From Sipunculus nudus (taxonomy: Eukaryota > Annelida > Sipuncula > Golfingiida > Sipunculidae): DNA of 64,000 bases. The notes under the pieces were generated by a model. It made no database searches. It worked only from the letters and a program-made list of their open reading frames with translations, and was not told where the DNA came from. The DNA is taken from the NCBI GenBank assembly GCA_026874595.1, contig CM049310.1:930001-994000 (forward strand), read 5' to 3'. The position numbers and the translations under genes were made by a program. Positions 35,701-47,491 of this stretch are shown here, piece after piece (position 1 is the first letter of the stretch; each line of letters opens with the position of its first letter).

Positions 35701-37439
35701 TTGTGGCAAATATTACTGTCTATCAGGTCAAAGTTATTTTCCCAGGTTTACCAATTTTATAATATTATACATTTCATCTTAAAGTAATATAAATATATAC
35801 TGTCAGTTGAGAGCAAGATATTGAGAATTTAGTGTTTGTCTCAGCCACTAGGTGGCTTTATGTAACATCAGTGGTCTGTTCAGCTGGTGACTTTGTCATG
35901 TTCTAACTGGAAAGTTTTAATGTTGCTAAAAAACCATGGTAACCATCATGTTTTCATAATTGCTACTTTCATATTTAAGCCTACTTCTGGCAATGAAGCA
36001 CAAACTGCAGTATTATATATCTGCAGTACCTTAGCTAAATTATATAGAATTTTGTGTATAGGTAAAAATAAACCAGTATGCAAGTTTTGGTTCATAAATA
36101 CAATACCTAGACTTGAAATAATTTGTATGCTATTATTACTGAGAGTGAAAAAGGGACCAGCTATTTACAGGTACTTGTTTAAGTTGACAACTCGTTCCCA
36201 TCCAGTTGCTGGTGTATGCAGCAACCTGTTGAACTCAGGTGGCAGCTTGGAAAACTGGAGAACAACAAAAAGCATAGATGTTTGGTGAAGCTAAGGTATT
36301 CCACAAGCACAACGTGTACGAGCCCTGCCAACCATTAGGTTATAGTTGAGGAGTGAAGCAGTGTAGCTATACAGGGTTTTGTCATACACAAATGTGTGTG
36401 GCTGTATTTCTTAAGGGTTTCCTTGGCAGCATGCCACACTTGTTTGTCATTGTGTCACTTTAGATTTTCCCCCAGTGAGAATTATCCAGAAATCCAGCGT
36501 GGGCTCTTAGCATGCTCTATGTATATCATCAAGTCACTTGAGTGTCCCCAAGCGACCTCCCAGCTCATCCCAGAAACGACACAACTAATCTTGATAGATT
36601 ACATAAGTGAGACAAGTGAAGGGTGCTCTAGTACTTCACAACCAATCCCCCCTTGCAGAATTTGCATATGACCTCTGGTGCACTTTGACCTCACCACTTG
36701 GACTCAGTTTTAATTTTTCACTACCAGTTCCAGGCAATATTTGAGTGGTACCTAAGCTGACAGGCCGCAGTGTGTAGTGGCTTGGTTTTGGTGACAAGGA
36801 GTTGCTAGGGTCCACCAGATCTCATTGTCACACTGGTGTAAATGTTTGACATATCCCAGCTCATTTTTTCTCACACTCTTGAACCCTAGTTGAAGTGTTG
36901 CTGTATTACTGAAGTTGATCAACAAAATAAATGGGTCAACTACTCTAGTGTTGCCATTTTAGGTACAAAAAACACAAGTATTAAAAACTAAGGTTTATGG
37001 AGTAAAAGTGAATTTAAGAACAAAATCACAATATGATACTTTTTTATATAGCCCTTCACCATAATTTTAGTTAGCAGGATAATTTGTAGGACCTTGGAAA
37101 GGAAGTATAGTGCAATCTAGTTCTATTAAAATAAAGTATAAATTTTTCAAAATATATTAATATATAATGTTGTCATAATGATAAAACAATAAAATTTTCA
37201 TTTTTGTCTATGTGAATTTATAATATTTACATGTTTTATTGTTTATCATTGAGTTACATACTGCATGATAAATTATTGTTCCACAGTTCTCACTTTTTTT
37301 CTTCAAAACATGTTTTTAACAATGCAGTGGATAATGCTTTAGAGACAGCCATGTTATATATATATATGTTCTGTGTTTCTGTTACCACTAAACAGTAACT
37401 TCATTTAAGCGTTCATTATTTCGTCAAGTTGGGTGGGTT
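32791..37439. other. Low-repeat sequence, no gene identified
   Basis: About 4.6 kb with few repeats. Small items: a 25-bp duplication at about 33920-33965 (GTCTACCTGCTTGTTTATTT twice) and a degenerate run of GTGCCATTTTTACCT phrases at 35385-35500. Open frames of 130 codons (35370-35762) and 133 codons (35887-36288) are AT-rich, resemble no family I know and lack convincing start or splice signals. About 36455-36720 is GC-richer and could be regulatory or exonic. Confidence 0.4.
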
Positions 37440-37810
37440 AGGATAATTAAACATATAGTCATACAGGCCATCCTCACGTCATGGACGGATGCTCATGAAT
37501 ATAGACCCCATAATGCTCCGATGAATAGTTGTGATACATTAACTGCTTGAGGAAGTTCTTAAGATTCTGTGGTGTACCCAGAGAGTTCATTTTGTTTTCA
37601 TTATGCTCCGAGGACATAATTATTGAAGGACAATGATTTCCTGCTGAAAACAAAGTGCCTGTACACAAGTAGATGCAAGTTCCCACGCTTTGAGAGTAAT
37701 TACTGTGCACAAACTCGGAACATTTCATAGATCCCCCTGAAGAAATTGAATTATGCATAGATGGCAGAATTGTATAGAGGGAGTGATAATATAGTAATGT
37801 TATCATGGCA
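37440..37810. other. Low-repeat tract, candidate conserved non-coding element or exon
   Basis: A block of balanced composition between AT-rich flanks. It contains homeodomain, SOX and octamer-like cores (GGATAATTAAAC, GGACAATGATT, GAATTATGCATAG) and an open minus-strand frame of 110 codons (37474-37806). The frame shows no recognised domain. No repeat copy elsewhere in the window and no inverted termini were found, which argues against a transposon. Function is inferred only from composition. Confidence 0.35.
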
Positions 37811-38183
37811 GCTTGCTCCAGGGAAAAATAAATGATTAAGTGGTTTATTAGTTTGAGGTAAATTAATAAGATTTGCTGGATTTAGGTCAAGTTTTTTATA
37901 CCTGGTACTTGTGATTCATGTTTAACATCTCTGCATGGAAGAAAAACCATTAGTGTACAGCAGTGAATAGCAGTGGAGGTCTTTGTGTAGAAAATAGCAC
38001 AGTAAAGTTATATTCCTAAAGACACAAACACTGATATGGATACAGAAACAGGGTATACTGCATATTTTTGGGTTTCATAATTCCCTATCATCAAAAGAAC
38101 TTAATATAGTAATCTGTAGTAGCATTATATATACCAGTATAATTTGTTATGTAAACAAATATATATATGTATATATATATATA
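37811..38183. other. AT-rich sequence, no feature
   Basis: No gene or repeat apart from a short interrupted TA run at about 38158-38183. Confidence 0.5.
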
Positions 38184-38373
38184 TGTTCACATAACATATT
38201 ATATTGTGTTGAAGATATCCTGACCATGACATGTTCACATAATGTTATTACTTAAACATTCAAAACTGTGCTTACATATATGTTCACATAACATATTATA
38301 TTGTGTTGAAGATATCCTGACCATGACATGTTCACATAATGTTATTACTTAAACATTCAAAACTGTGCTTACA
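38184..38373. repeat. 97-bp direct tandem duplication
   Basis: TGTTCACATAACATATTATA starts at 38184 and again at 38281. The two copies are essentially identical through ACATTCAAAACTGTGCTTAC, so the duplication is recent. It is next to a TA-rich run that may have helped create it. Confidence 0.95.
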
Positions 38374-38639
38374 TGTTGTAAGTACTTACATTAAAAATAT
38401 GATCAGATCATATTAAAATGATTTTCTAAATATAATTTTAATGGTAGTTGTTATATTTATTAACCTTGTGTATATATAATGTTTTTCCTTTTATATAGTA
38501 TTTTATGAATGTATGCTTACTATGTCCATATATGTTTGGAAAGAAAAGAAGAACCTGTGTGTATATACATGTAACTGATAAAAATGAATAATTGTTATTA
38601 TTGATAACAGTACATGCTTATTATCAGTATAACATAATC

Positions 38640-39008
38640 TGTGATGTAGATATATATTTTTAGTGTAATTTCATAATGCGAGGCCTGTGAGTGCTGCTGA
38701 GTGCAGTGTAGCAGTGGGGCTCTTGAGAACATACGTGTGATTGGTTAGGTAGAGAGCAATCAGCTACATTGAGATGGCCCCCAGCTCTACAATGGGCCTC
38801 AGAGAGTGAGTGTTTCCAAACTTGCCAGCAGTAGAGAGAGAGAGGAGACCACAGTGAGCTCAGTACTGCCTGCTCCCTGCCAGTAGGTCTGATTTATAAT
38901 GACTGTAGCCCCTCATAGTGTCTTGGCGGCCACTTTAAGTCCCCAGAACAGGCGTGCTTGTGGTGCTACGAGGGACGGCTTGTCCGCCCAGTTCATGGAT
39001 GGTACACT
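38640..39008 (+). promoter_or_regulatory. Putative promoter / 5' UTR upstream of the candidate exon
   Basis: A clear rise in GC content over the flanks, starting at about 38680 (GCGAGGCCTGTGAGTGCTGC), leads into the candidate coding exon. No definite TATA box or initiator could be assigned. A nine-codon upstream open frame starts at 38995 (ATGGATGGTACAC) and ends at a TGA overlapping the main reading frame out of phase. The label rests on position and composition. Confidence 0.35.
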
Positions 39009-39176
39009 ATGGATATGCAGCTGATGTACTACAGTAACGGGGTACAGGGTACCGCCGGTACCTACTGGCGATTGCTGCTTAATGGATACACTGGTGGTGG
39101 GGTTAACCATGGAGTTTACAACCCTTCTTTGGATGTTTTGCCGACCAATCTCTCCAACCTGGATCTTAGTTACCTG
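39009..39176 (+). CDS. Candidate first coding exon of a host gene (56 codons, unidentified product)
   Basis: The best candidate for a real host exon in the window. An ATG in strong context (ACACTATGG, A at -3 and G at +4) opens a frame of 56 codons starting MDMQLMYYSNGVQGTAG. It continues TYWRLLLNGYTGGGVNHG and ends PTNLSNLDLSYL, immediately before CTG|GTAAGT, a consensus splice donor. Codon choice is mixed and GC-richer than the AT-rich neighbourhood, and the sequence is not repeated elsewhere in the window. The frame stays open upstream to about 38958 without another ATG. There is no signal peptide or known domain. It reads like a low-complexity Y/G/N/L-rich N-terminus as seen in front of transcription-factor domains, but I do not recognise it. 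No further exon could be identified, so the rest would lie beyond a long intron. It could instead be a chance frame. Confidence 0.5.
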
Positions 39177-39182
39177 GTAAGT
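39177..39182 (+). promoter_or_regulatory. Putative splice donor GTAAGT
   Basis: GTAAGT follows TTACCTG at the end of the candidate exon, a full match to the metazoan 5' splice-site consensus. The reading frame continues only about 70 bp past it, to a TAG at 39246-39248. Confidence 0.5.
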
Positions 39183-42100
39183 TCGTTAAACCTAAAACCA
39201 TTGATCCTTAAGCGAGTCGATCATTTGGCGTTCCTCAGAGTCCTGTAGTTCTCTGTCCTCTCCTGAGGTAGAACTTGAGAACAATGAAGTTTATTCATTT
39301 CTTCCTTCCACCATGAATAATTAGTTATGTTAATTTGTAATTAATAGGTCCTCTGTACCAGAAATATTATTCATTGAAATAATCAATTTAAGCATTATTT
39401 TCCCTTTAATTATAAGACACATGATGCATTTATAATTTCTCAGTTATCAGGAATTTAACTGAATTAGAGCCACAGCACTCTATATGCACTTATGGGACTA
39501 CACTTCAAAAGTGTAAATTGTAGTATTGTTTTAACCAATGTTAATAAAAGAAATTCAGCAGTGCAAACATTTATTGCACACTTTTTTAGTGAATGAAAGA
39601 AAATATGATTCACTATTCATACAGCGTAGGTGGCCTTTATCATATTTCATGTAAACAGTAGTGCACATCACAATTATTTCTGAGTAATTTAAAAAAAGAT
39701 AAATGCATGGTATTATATCTGACTTATTTGTACAAACCGGAGTCTATTTATAATTAATGAAGGTATTCCTAAAAGTTGTCCTGGAGGTCTCTAATGGTTT
39801 CTGATTTCTAAGAGAATGCAGGGATCACGTTTGCATTTTATCATTGACCTCAAGCTGATGCAATGTCATCAAGGTCTGTTGGTTTGTGTTCTGAGGTTCA
39901 GTGATTCATTCGTATTAATTGAAATGCTAGAATTGTAAAAATATTGTCATTCCAGGAGGGCTAGCCTTATTGGTGCTCCAGGAGGATGCACGCAGCATGG
40001 TCGTTAGTCACTGATGTATTAATTCCATCATCATCATATCAGATGCGTCATTTGCTCAAATTCATTCATATTCATCTAGCTTGTGTTAGCCTAATTAATG
40101 TCATCCAGGAACAATCACAGAACAAATGCACTCTGTTCATCTGTCAGACTGCAGTGATAGAATACTCTTCCGATTTTTCTAGGCAGATTAGTTACTCTAT
40201 ATCCAATGTCATAATATTTTTCATTTTTCAAAAACTGAGAGCAACAATTTAAGGCATTATATTATTGGCCAACTGTCCCCTCTCCATTATTATTTGCATC
40301 CAGCTTGCATTACCACGGTTCTGTTGAATAGCTCTCAGTTGTCAGTATAAGCTGTAACATTATATCTCAACTTGTCCCACCTGTTGGAAACTACCAGGTT
40401 TCATCATGGCTTGTGTTAATATAGCACAAGCAGTACATCTGTATAATCCTCAAAGTGATCATCTGTGTTTCTAAGATGTTAATTATCTTAATGAAAGTGG
40501 AAAGAATTATTTCTGATTTGATGTCAGTTATTTCCTTTCAAATGAAACTGACTAATGACCCCCCATTATGGTAAACATAATACTGGTTTACAGATTTCTT
40601 TTCATGTCTGGCTAATTGCTGGCATGTAAAGACAGCCTAGCATTTGGCTAATTACATGTGCTTTGAACTCGAGTAGCTTGAGTTGATGTTTCTATCCCAT
40701 CTGTCCATGTGATTGTTTTTCTGAATACATGGTAACTAGAATTTTATTTATAGATTTTTGTAAAACTCTAAAATATTTGGAGAGGTTGACCTTCATGCAA
40801 AAAATTGTTGAAAAATCTTATAATTGATCTATAGTCAGATGTTTGGTATGGGTAAAGTTATCTGCTCTCTTTAGTGCCCTCTAATTTTGCTTTTGCCAGT
40901 GTCCTTTTTACACTTTTGTGACAGTGTTTTTTTTTCTTCAGAGAGGATATTCTCTGAATCTTGGATTATTATTATATTAAACAAGTTTACTGACCAGTAT
41001 GCTTGGAAGTAAAAGATTTTCTATATAATTCCTAACAAAAAGCAAGCCAAGGCAATATAAATAAGCACATAAAGATCATATGCCCATTTAAGCCAAATGT
41101 TAAGTGCATAACCTGTTATTCCAGCTTTCAAAAGTTGAGTTTGAACTGTTTTCTTTTCTGTCCATTATACATACAAGCATGTAAAAAAACATTTTAAATC
41201 ATCTGTAACCTGGTTGCTAAAGATGACATCTGATACACAGTAATCTTAGCAAATATTGGAAAATCCTGGAAATCCTAGAAATTTCACATTAATTCATGAG
41301 CTTCATGTTGTGTTAGCCTATATCTTTGCCAGTTAATTCTGTGCCATATGCATGGTGTGATGGTCTTCTGCCATTAACAGAAAAAGCAGAGCAGTCATTT
41401 TAGACAGGGAATGATCATTGTTCTCTGATGCTGATTTAGGAAAAAGAGACAGCTGCCATGGAAACCATAACTATTAGTAAGGAGAAAAAATACTTGTATT
41501 TAAGAAGCAGTCCATCAGGGTTGTAATACTCCCTTGAGTAAAAATGCTCATGTAGGTATAATTTGTGGACTATTGATGTAGAAAATGGTATAATTTACTG
41601 GCTGTTCAATGTTTCCTTATGCAGCATTTTTATATAATGATCATTTGGAAAATTGAAATGGTTTATACATGTAAAACACATGAAAACCCAGTTTTTTGTG
41701 TCCCATTCTTGAGTACACCAGCTTTACAAATCAGTCAGTTAAGCCTTTCACTTTCAGAGGCCTAATTACTTGACCTGACATATCACTAATCAAGTGTTAT
41801 ATGAGCACAAAAACTCTGGATCATAGAAGTTGGTTCAGTATTAGTATATGTATTGTATAATACTGCAGCATACATGTGTATTTAGATTTCCATCTTATTC
41901 CTAAGTGTCATCATTAGTGAAATGATTTGGCAGGTAGCAGTGACACGTTATTGTATGGACTTGCTGGATCATATCATCCTTCAGAGACCACGAGCACACC
42001 TTGTTCGTATTTTCCGCTGTGTTATTGATAACAGAACCATTAAGTGTTTGATTAAGGCCGGTCATTGGATATGACAGCTTTCGCTGGTGGCATCATATTT

Positions 42101-42835
42101 GCTCCCCTATTTGCTGTGCTAGCCAGGGTCATCAGAAACCTGAGCTGAGAGGACATGATGTCTCTCTGTAGTGATGTTTCTGATGGTTCTTAATTCGGGC
42201 AATATACCTTGGCACTTTGTTTGTGAAGGCAGTAAAAATGTGGCACCCGTCTGTAACTGATAAAACCCCTGCCCATCAGTTTTGTGTAATCATCAACCAA
42301 CTATTGATGTTTCAATGAATCAAGCATTTTCTGCAGCAACAGATTTTTAGATGATCAGCAGGCTCCGTACATAATTAGGTTTTGGCCCAGATGGACCAGG
42401 TTTAGGGCAGATGTTTGGAGCTTATCTTCATTGATGGGATTAATGCTGGTCCAAGGATGCTGAACCCAGTGTACCCCCTGAAGAATGCCCTCGCCCGAAG
42501 GAGGCTGGTTGGAGAAATTCCTGCCTCCCCAAGTGGGCTATTACATTAGTGTGACCTCTGAGATGAGTAGTGTTGCAGATGACTACGCTGGCATTAAATA
42601 AATTGTACAAATACTGTAAATTATGATACTTTAGATGCCATTGTTGGAAATGGAAATATGTGAGCCTTTAACATATTACATTTTTTAAAACACACCAGGT
42701 GTGTGCTTTTAAGACGAGGCTATATATATAATTTACAATATTTATGATAATACAGGATATGTTAAAAAATGCCTTACAACATTTATAGTAAATGGTTTGA
42801 CATTTGAAGTAGAAAAAATATACATGTATATATAT
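39183..42835. other. Putative intron, low-repeat, with possible regulatory tracts
   Basis: About 3.6 kb almost free of repeats, the longest such stretch here. Segments at about 39790-40250, 40540-40700 and 41930-42600 have balanced composition and many TAAT-core motifs (TCGTATTAATTGAAATGC, GCCTAATTAATGTCATCC, GTGTTTGATTAAGGCC) without good open frames. Long conserved first introns with such tracts are typical of developmental regulator genes. This is inference and needs alignment to test. No acceptor-exon pair could be supported. Confidence 0.35.
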
Positions 42836-43445
42836 ACATCCTCCCCACCAAGTGTTATGCAGTAATTGTAATTGTTTGCACTGTATTTCCTTAATTGTAA
42901 TGCTTTTTCCACTCCAATATACAAAACTTTCCTTGAAAAGTTATTCAAGGAGTAACCCAGAAGATGACAGTGTTGTGTTAATGTAGCATTTTTAAAGAAA
43001 TCAGTTTTCTTTTAAATGATTTTAATAAATTAAAATATAATTAAACCCATCAGTATGCATAAATTTATAAAATATGAAGTACATTATGGATAAATAAAGG
43101 CACAAAATAAAATTGTAAAATCTGAATCAAGTATTATTTATGGAAATTATTGTTTTGCGAATTTAATTTTTTTTTTTGTGGTAAAAAATAAATATACATA
43201 TGTATGCATGATGTGGTGTTATCTGATTTAGATTTATGAAGATGTAATTTAGAATTATGAATCAACTTTATATTCAGATATATATATATATTATATTGGA
43301 AATGTATAGAAATATAAACTTAAAATGATGTGACAATAATATGAGGATCTAATTCAAACATTTGATCATTATTTTCCTGCCTCAGCAGAATTGGAGATCA
43401 GACTTTGTTTGCCCTGTATGTATATGCAGAAGTCTTGTTAATCCC
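42836..43445 (+). mobile_element. Family-1 element, 5'-truncated copy D
   Basis: Begins at CATCCTCCCCACCAAGTGTT, immediately after where the C-rich tract sits in other copies. It is then collinear with copies B and C: CAAGGAGTAACCCAGAAGAT, TTAAACCCATCAGTATGCAT, CATGATGTGGTGTTATCTGA, ATTATTTTCCTGCCTCAGCA, TTTGCCCTGTATGTATATGC. The first 850 bp and the 3' terminus are missing. Confidence 0.85.
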
Positions 43446-44130
43446 ACCATCACCATATTTTAACCATTGGTTGTCATTTCTGTGCCAGTGCATGAGAAAT
43501 AATGATATTTTATACTATTTTTTAAAAATTAAAATAAAAAAGCTGCCTGCCCACATTCTCTTTCCCCAAAAAGTGCCTGAGAAACATATAATTAATTTGT
43601 TTTGGCCTTATCATTTAGAGCATGCACTGCTGTCTACAGATGCATTCTGTGTGGCTAATCCTGCACTACATGCCTCCCATTGTGCTGATTGGTTCTTATT
43701 TTATCCTACCAGGCCCATCTTTCGGTCCACTTTATTTTATCCTTGAAAATGTGTGCTTGTTACATGCCTACGCTGAAATCTTTAACTTTTGGTAAAAAAT
43801 GCAGTGGCAGGTATATTACCATTTTTCTATTCCTCCTGGAAAGTTTAAATAAATTCTCCAAATTAAATTAAGTTCTTTATCCACTTGCATGTCACTGCTA
43901 AGACATTGCGTTTCTAGGATGTTTGTACAATGTCTAGATTTGGTGAATAAATATATTGTCTTCATTTGGGCTCATTCAAGTATTATTACCAGACATGTGT
44001 ATAAGTGCTGTAGCTAAAGATTGCCCACCATATCTCATACTGTGCTATTGATATATACATCACCAGAAAAATAATATCTGCCCATGTATCTCATGGCTTA
44101 TTGTGTCATGTTTGCTTCACCTGTATAATG
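43446..44130. other. AT-rich sequence, no gene recognised
   Basis: A 113-codon frame (43405-43746) starts inside family-1 copy D and is not credible as a gene. Nothing else was seen. Confidence 0.5.
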
Positions 44131-44380
44131 TACAGTAAAGCCTGTATTTTCAGACATTAGCTCATTCAGATGAAACACCTGATTACCGTATTGGACAAGA
44201 TAATGGAGTGTCAAGGATTTTGGTTCTTATTTAATCAAGATCAGAGACTATATACATATGTATAAAGGTAAACAAATATGTCAAGATACCTCTCCTAGTC
44301 AGACACCTAATTTCCATAATGGACCAGATATTCAAACCAAGAAGATTTAAATGTCAAGATGTGAGGCTAACTTGACTGTA
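44131..44380. mobile_element. 250-bp MITE (Tc1/mariner-like termini)
   Basis: The left end TA-CAGTAAAGCCTGTATTTTC is mirrored by the right end, whose reverse complement reads TA-CAGTCAAGTTAGCCTC. The ends share CAGT(A/C)AAG and CCT and are flanked by TA. Inside are paired phrases ACACCTGATTACCGTATTGG plus ACAAGA and ACACCTAATTTCCATAATGG plus ACCAGA, as in the widespread invertebrate 'cagtaaacctgt' MITE type. Non-coding. The 42-bp satellite starts 38 bp beyond its right end. Confidence 0.75.
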
Positions 44381-44417
44381 TGGTGTTGCTCAGTTTGAGC
44401 ACTGTCATAACTGTACG

Positions 44418-46984
44418 GGCATACATTAGACAGACCTGTATTAAGGTATTGGTAAGTCTGTAATACATTAGATAGACCTGTATTAAGGTATTGGTAAGTC
44501 TGTTATACATTAGATAGACCTGTATTAAGGTATTGGTAAGTCTGTAATACATTAGATAGACCTGTATTAAGGTATTGGTAAGTCTGTTATACATTAGATA
44601 GACCTGTATTAAGGTATTGGTAAGTCTGTTATACATTAGATAGACCTATATTAAGGTATTGGTAAGTCTGTTATACATTAGATAGACCTGTATTAAGGCA
44701 TTGGTAAGTCTGTTATACATTAGATAGACCTGTATTAAGGTATTGGTAAGTCTGTTATACATTAGATAGACCTGTATTAAGGTATTGGTAAGTCTGTTAT
44801 ACATTAGATAGACCTGTATTAAGGTATTGGTAAGTCTGTTATACATTAGAAAGACCTGTATTAAGGTATTGGTAAGTCTGTTATACATTAGATAGACCTG
44901 TATTAAGGTATTGGTAAGTCTGTTATACATTAGATAGACCTATATTAAGGTATTGGTAAGTCTGTTATACATTAGATAGACCTGTATTAAGGCATTGGTA
45001 AGTCTGTTATACATTAGATAGACCTGTATTAAGGTATTGGTAAGTCTGTTATACATTAGAAAGACCTGTATTAAGGTATTGGTAAGTCTGTTATACATTA
45101 GATAGACCTGTATTAAGGTATTGGTAAGTCTGTTATACATTAGAAAGACCTGTATTAAGGTATTGGTAAGTCTGTTATACATTAGATAGACCTGTATTAA
45201 GGTATTGGTAAGTCTGTTATACATTAGATAGACCTATATTAAGGTATTGGTAAGTCTGTTATACATTAGATAGACCTGTATTAAGGCATTGGTAAGTCTG
45301 TTATACATTAGATAGACCTGTATTAAGGTATTGGTAAGTCTGTTATACATTAGATAGACCTATATTAAGGTATTGGTAAGTCTGTTATACATTAGATAGA
45401 CCTGTATTAAGGTATTGGTAAGTCTGTTATACATTAGATAGACCTGTATTAAGGTATTGGTAAGTCTGTTATACATTAGAAAGACCTGTATTAAGGTATT
45501 GGTAAGTCTGTTATACATTAGATAGACCTGTATTAAGGTATTGGTAAGTCTGTTATACATTAGATAGACCTATATTAAGGTATTGGTAAGTCTGTTATAC
45601 ATTAGATAGACCTGTATTAAGGCATTGGTAAGTCTGTTATACATTAGATAGACCTGTATTAAGGTATTGGTAAGTCTGTTATACATTAGATAGACCTGTA
45701 TTAAGGTATTGGTAAGTCTGTTATACATTAGAAAGACCTGTATTAAGGTATTGGTAAGTCTGTTATACATTAGAAAGACCTGTATTAAGGTATTGGTAAG
45801 TCTGTTATACATTAGAAAGACCTGTATTAAGGTATTGGTAAGTCTGTTATACATTAGATAGACCTGTATTAAGGTATTGGTAAGTCTGTTATACATTAGA
45901 TAGACCTGTATTAAGGTATTGGTAAGTCTGTTATACATTAGATAGACCTATATTAAGGTATTGGTAAGTCTGTTATACATTAGATAGACCTGTATTAAGG
46001 CATTGGTAAGTCTGTTATACATTAGATAGACCTATATTAAGGTATTGGTAAGTCTGTTTTACATTAGATAGACCTGTATTAAGGCATTGGTAAGTCTGTT
46101 ATACATTAGATAGACCTGTATTAAGGTATTGGTAAGTCTGTTATACATTAGATAGACCTGTATTAAGGTATTGGTAAGTCTGTTATACATTAGATAGACC
46201 TGTATTAAGGTATTGGTAAGTCTGTTATACATTAGATAGACCTGTATTAAGGTATTGGTAAGTCTGTTATACATTAGATAGACCTATATTAAGGTATTGG
46301 TAAGTCTGTTATACATTAGATAGACCTGTATTAAGGCATTGGTAAGTCTGTTATACATTAGATAGACCTATATTAAGGTATTGGTAAGTCTGTTTTACAT
46401 TAGATAGACCTGTATTAAGGCATTGGTAAGTCTGTTATACATTAGATAGACCTGTATTAAGGTATTGGTAAGTCTGTTATACATTAGATAGACCTGTATT
46501 AAGGTATTGGTAAGTCTGTTATACATTAGATAGACCTGTATTAAGGTATTGGTAAGTCTGTTATACATTAGATAGACCTGTATTAAGGTATTGGTAAGTC
46601 TGTTATACATTAGATAGACCTGTATTAAGGTATTGGTAAGTCTGTTATACATTAGATAGACCTGTATTAAGGTATTGGTAAGTCTGTTATACATTAGATA
46701 GACCTATATTAAGGTATTGGTAAGTCTGTTTTACATTAGATAGACCTGTATTAAGGTATTGGTAAGTCTGTTATACATTAGATAGACCTGTATTAAGGTA
46801 TTGGTAAGTCTGTTATACATTAGATAGACCTGTATTAAGGTATTGGTAAGTCTGTTATACATTAGATAGACCTGTATTAAGGTATTGGTAAGTCTGTTAT
46901 ACATTAGATAGACCTGTATTAAGGTATTGGTAAGTCTGTTATACATTAGATAGACCTGTATTAAGGTATTGCTAAGTCTGTAAC
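44418..46984. repeat. 42-bp satellite array, about 61 copies
   Basis: The unit is GTTATACATTAGATAGACCT followed by GTATTAAGGTATTGGTAAGTCT, with exact 42-bp spacing (last 22 bases given as 20 + CT). Because 42 is a multiple of three, the minus strand reads a 14-residue repeat YNRLTNTLIQVYLM. That frame is cut wherever the variant CCTATATT occurs, since it creates TAG, so the series of 66-122-codon frames is an artefact. Variants (TATATT, GGCATT, GAAAGACC, GTTTTAC) recur in register and reveal higher-order units. Confidence 0.97.
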
Positions 46985-47486
46985 CAGGCAGATCTGATTT
47001 AGGTATTGAGAATATATATCAGAAAATTAATAAGATTTAGGGTTCAGTGTGTTCATACTTTATGTATATTGTCCCTGATTGATATTAATGACATATTAGC
47101 TTAAATTATGGTGTAAAAATACCCATACCCTGTCTTTTTTTTTAAATATATGTGTAGAATTGTGGGTATCTCAGAAATTACAAAACATATAGGTTATATA
47201 TGTACTTTTATTCAAATAAATTAGTAAAAATAGAAGGTAATTATAATTATAGAGAGTAAAAAATTAAGACTGTTTTAGTTTCTTTAAAAGATTCCATTCC
47301 CAGTTGGCAGTCACTGTATTAGTTGGCCCCTGTTTATCTTTTACACTAACCTATTCAATGCATGAGCCAGTTATGAAAATCCTTGACACCCTGAATCAGC
47401 TGTGGGATCATTATAAAATTGTCCTTCAATACAGTTCAGTTACTAAATAGCATTGTTTCAACAAAAATAATAATAATAATAGTTTT
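46985..47486. other. AT-rich sequence, no feature
   Basis: Spacer between the 42-bp array and the complete family-1 element. No gene, RNA or repeat seen. Confidence 0.55.
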
Positions 47487-47491
47487 TTATT

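Noticed and set aside
35370-35762. 130-codon plus-strand frame rich in F, L and V, resembling a membrane protein
   Set aside because: It starts in a degenerate GCCATTTTTACC repeat and its hydrophobicity follows from T-rich sequence. No supporting signals.
35887-36288. 133-codon plus-strand frame
   Set aside because: AT-driven composition (I, L, F, K, N-rich), no recognisable domain, no splice or Kozak support. Consistent with chance in AT-rich DNA.
43405-43746. 113-codon plus-strand frame
   Set aside because: It begins inside family-1 copy D and runs into AT-rich flank. No homology or codon bias visible.
44367-46946. Series of minus-strand frames with a 14-residue repeat, resembling a secreted repeat protein
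   Set aside because: The 42-bp satellite is a multiple of three, so one frame stays open by default. It is broken wherever a single common variant creates TAG. No start, signal peptide or flanking exon.
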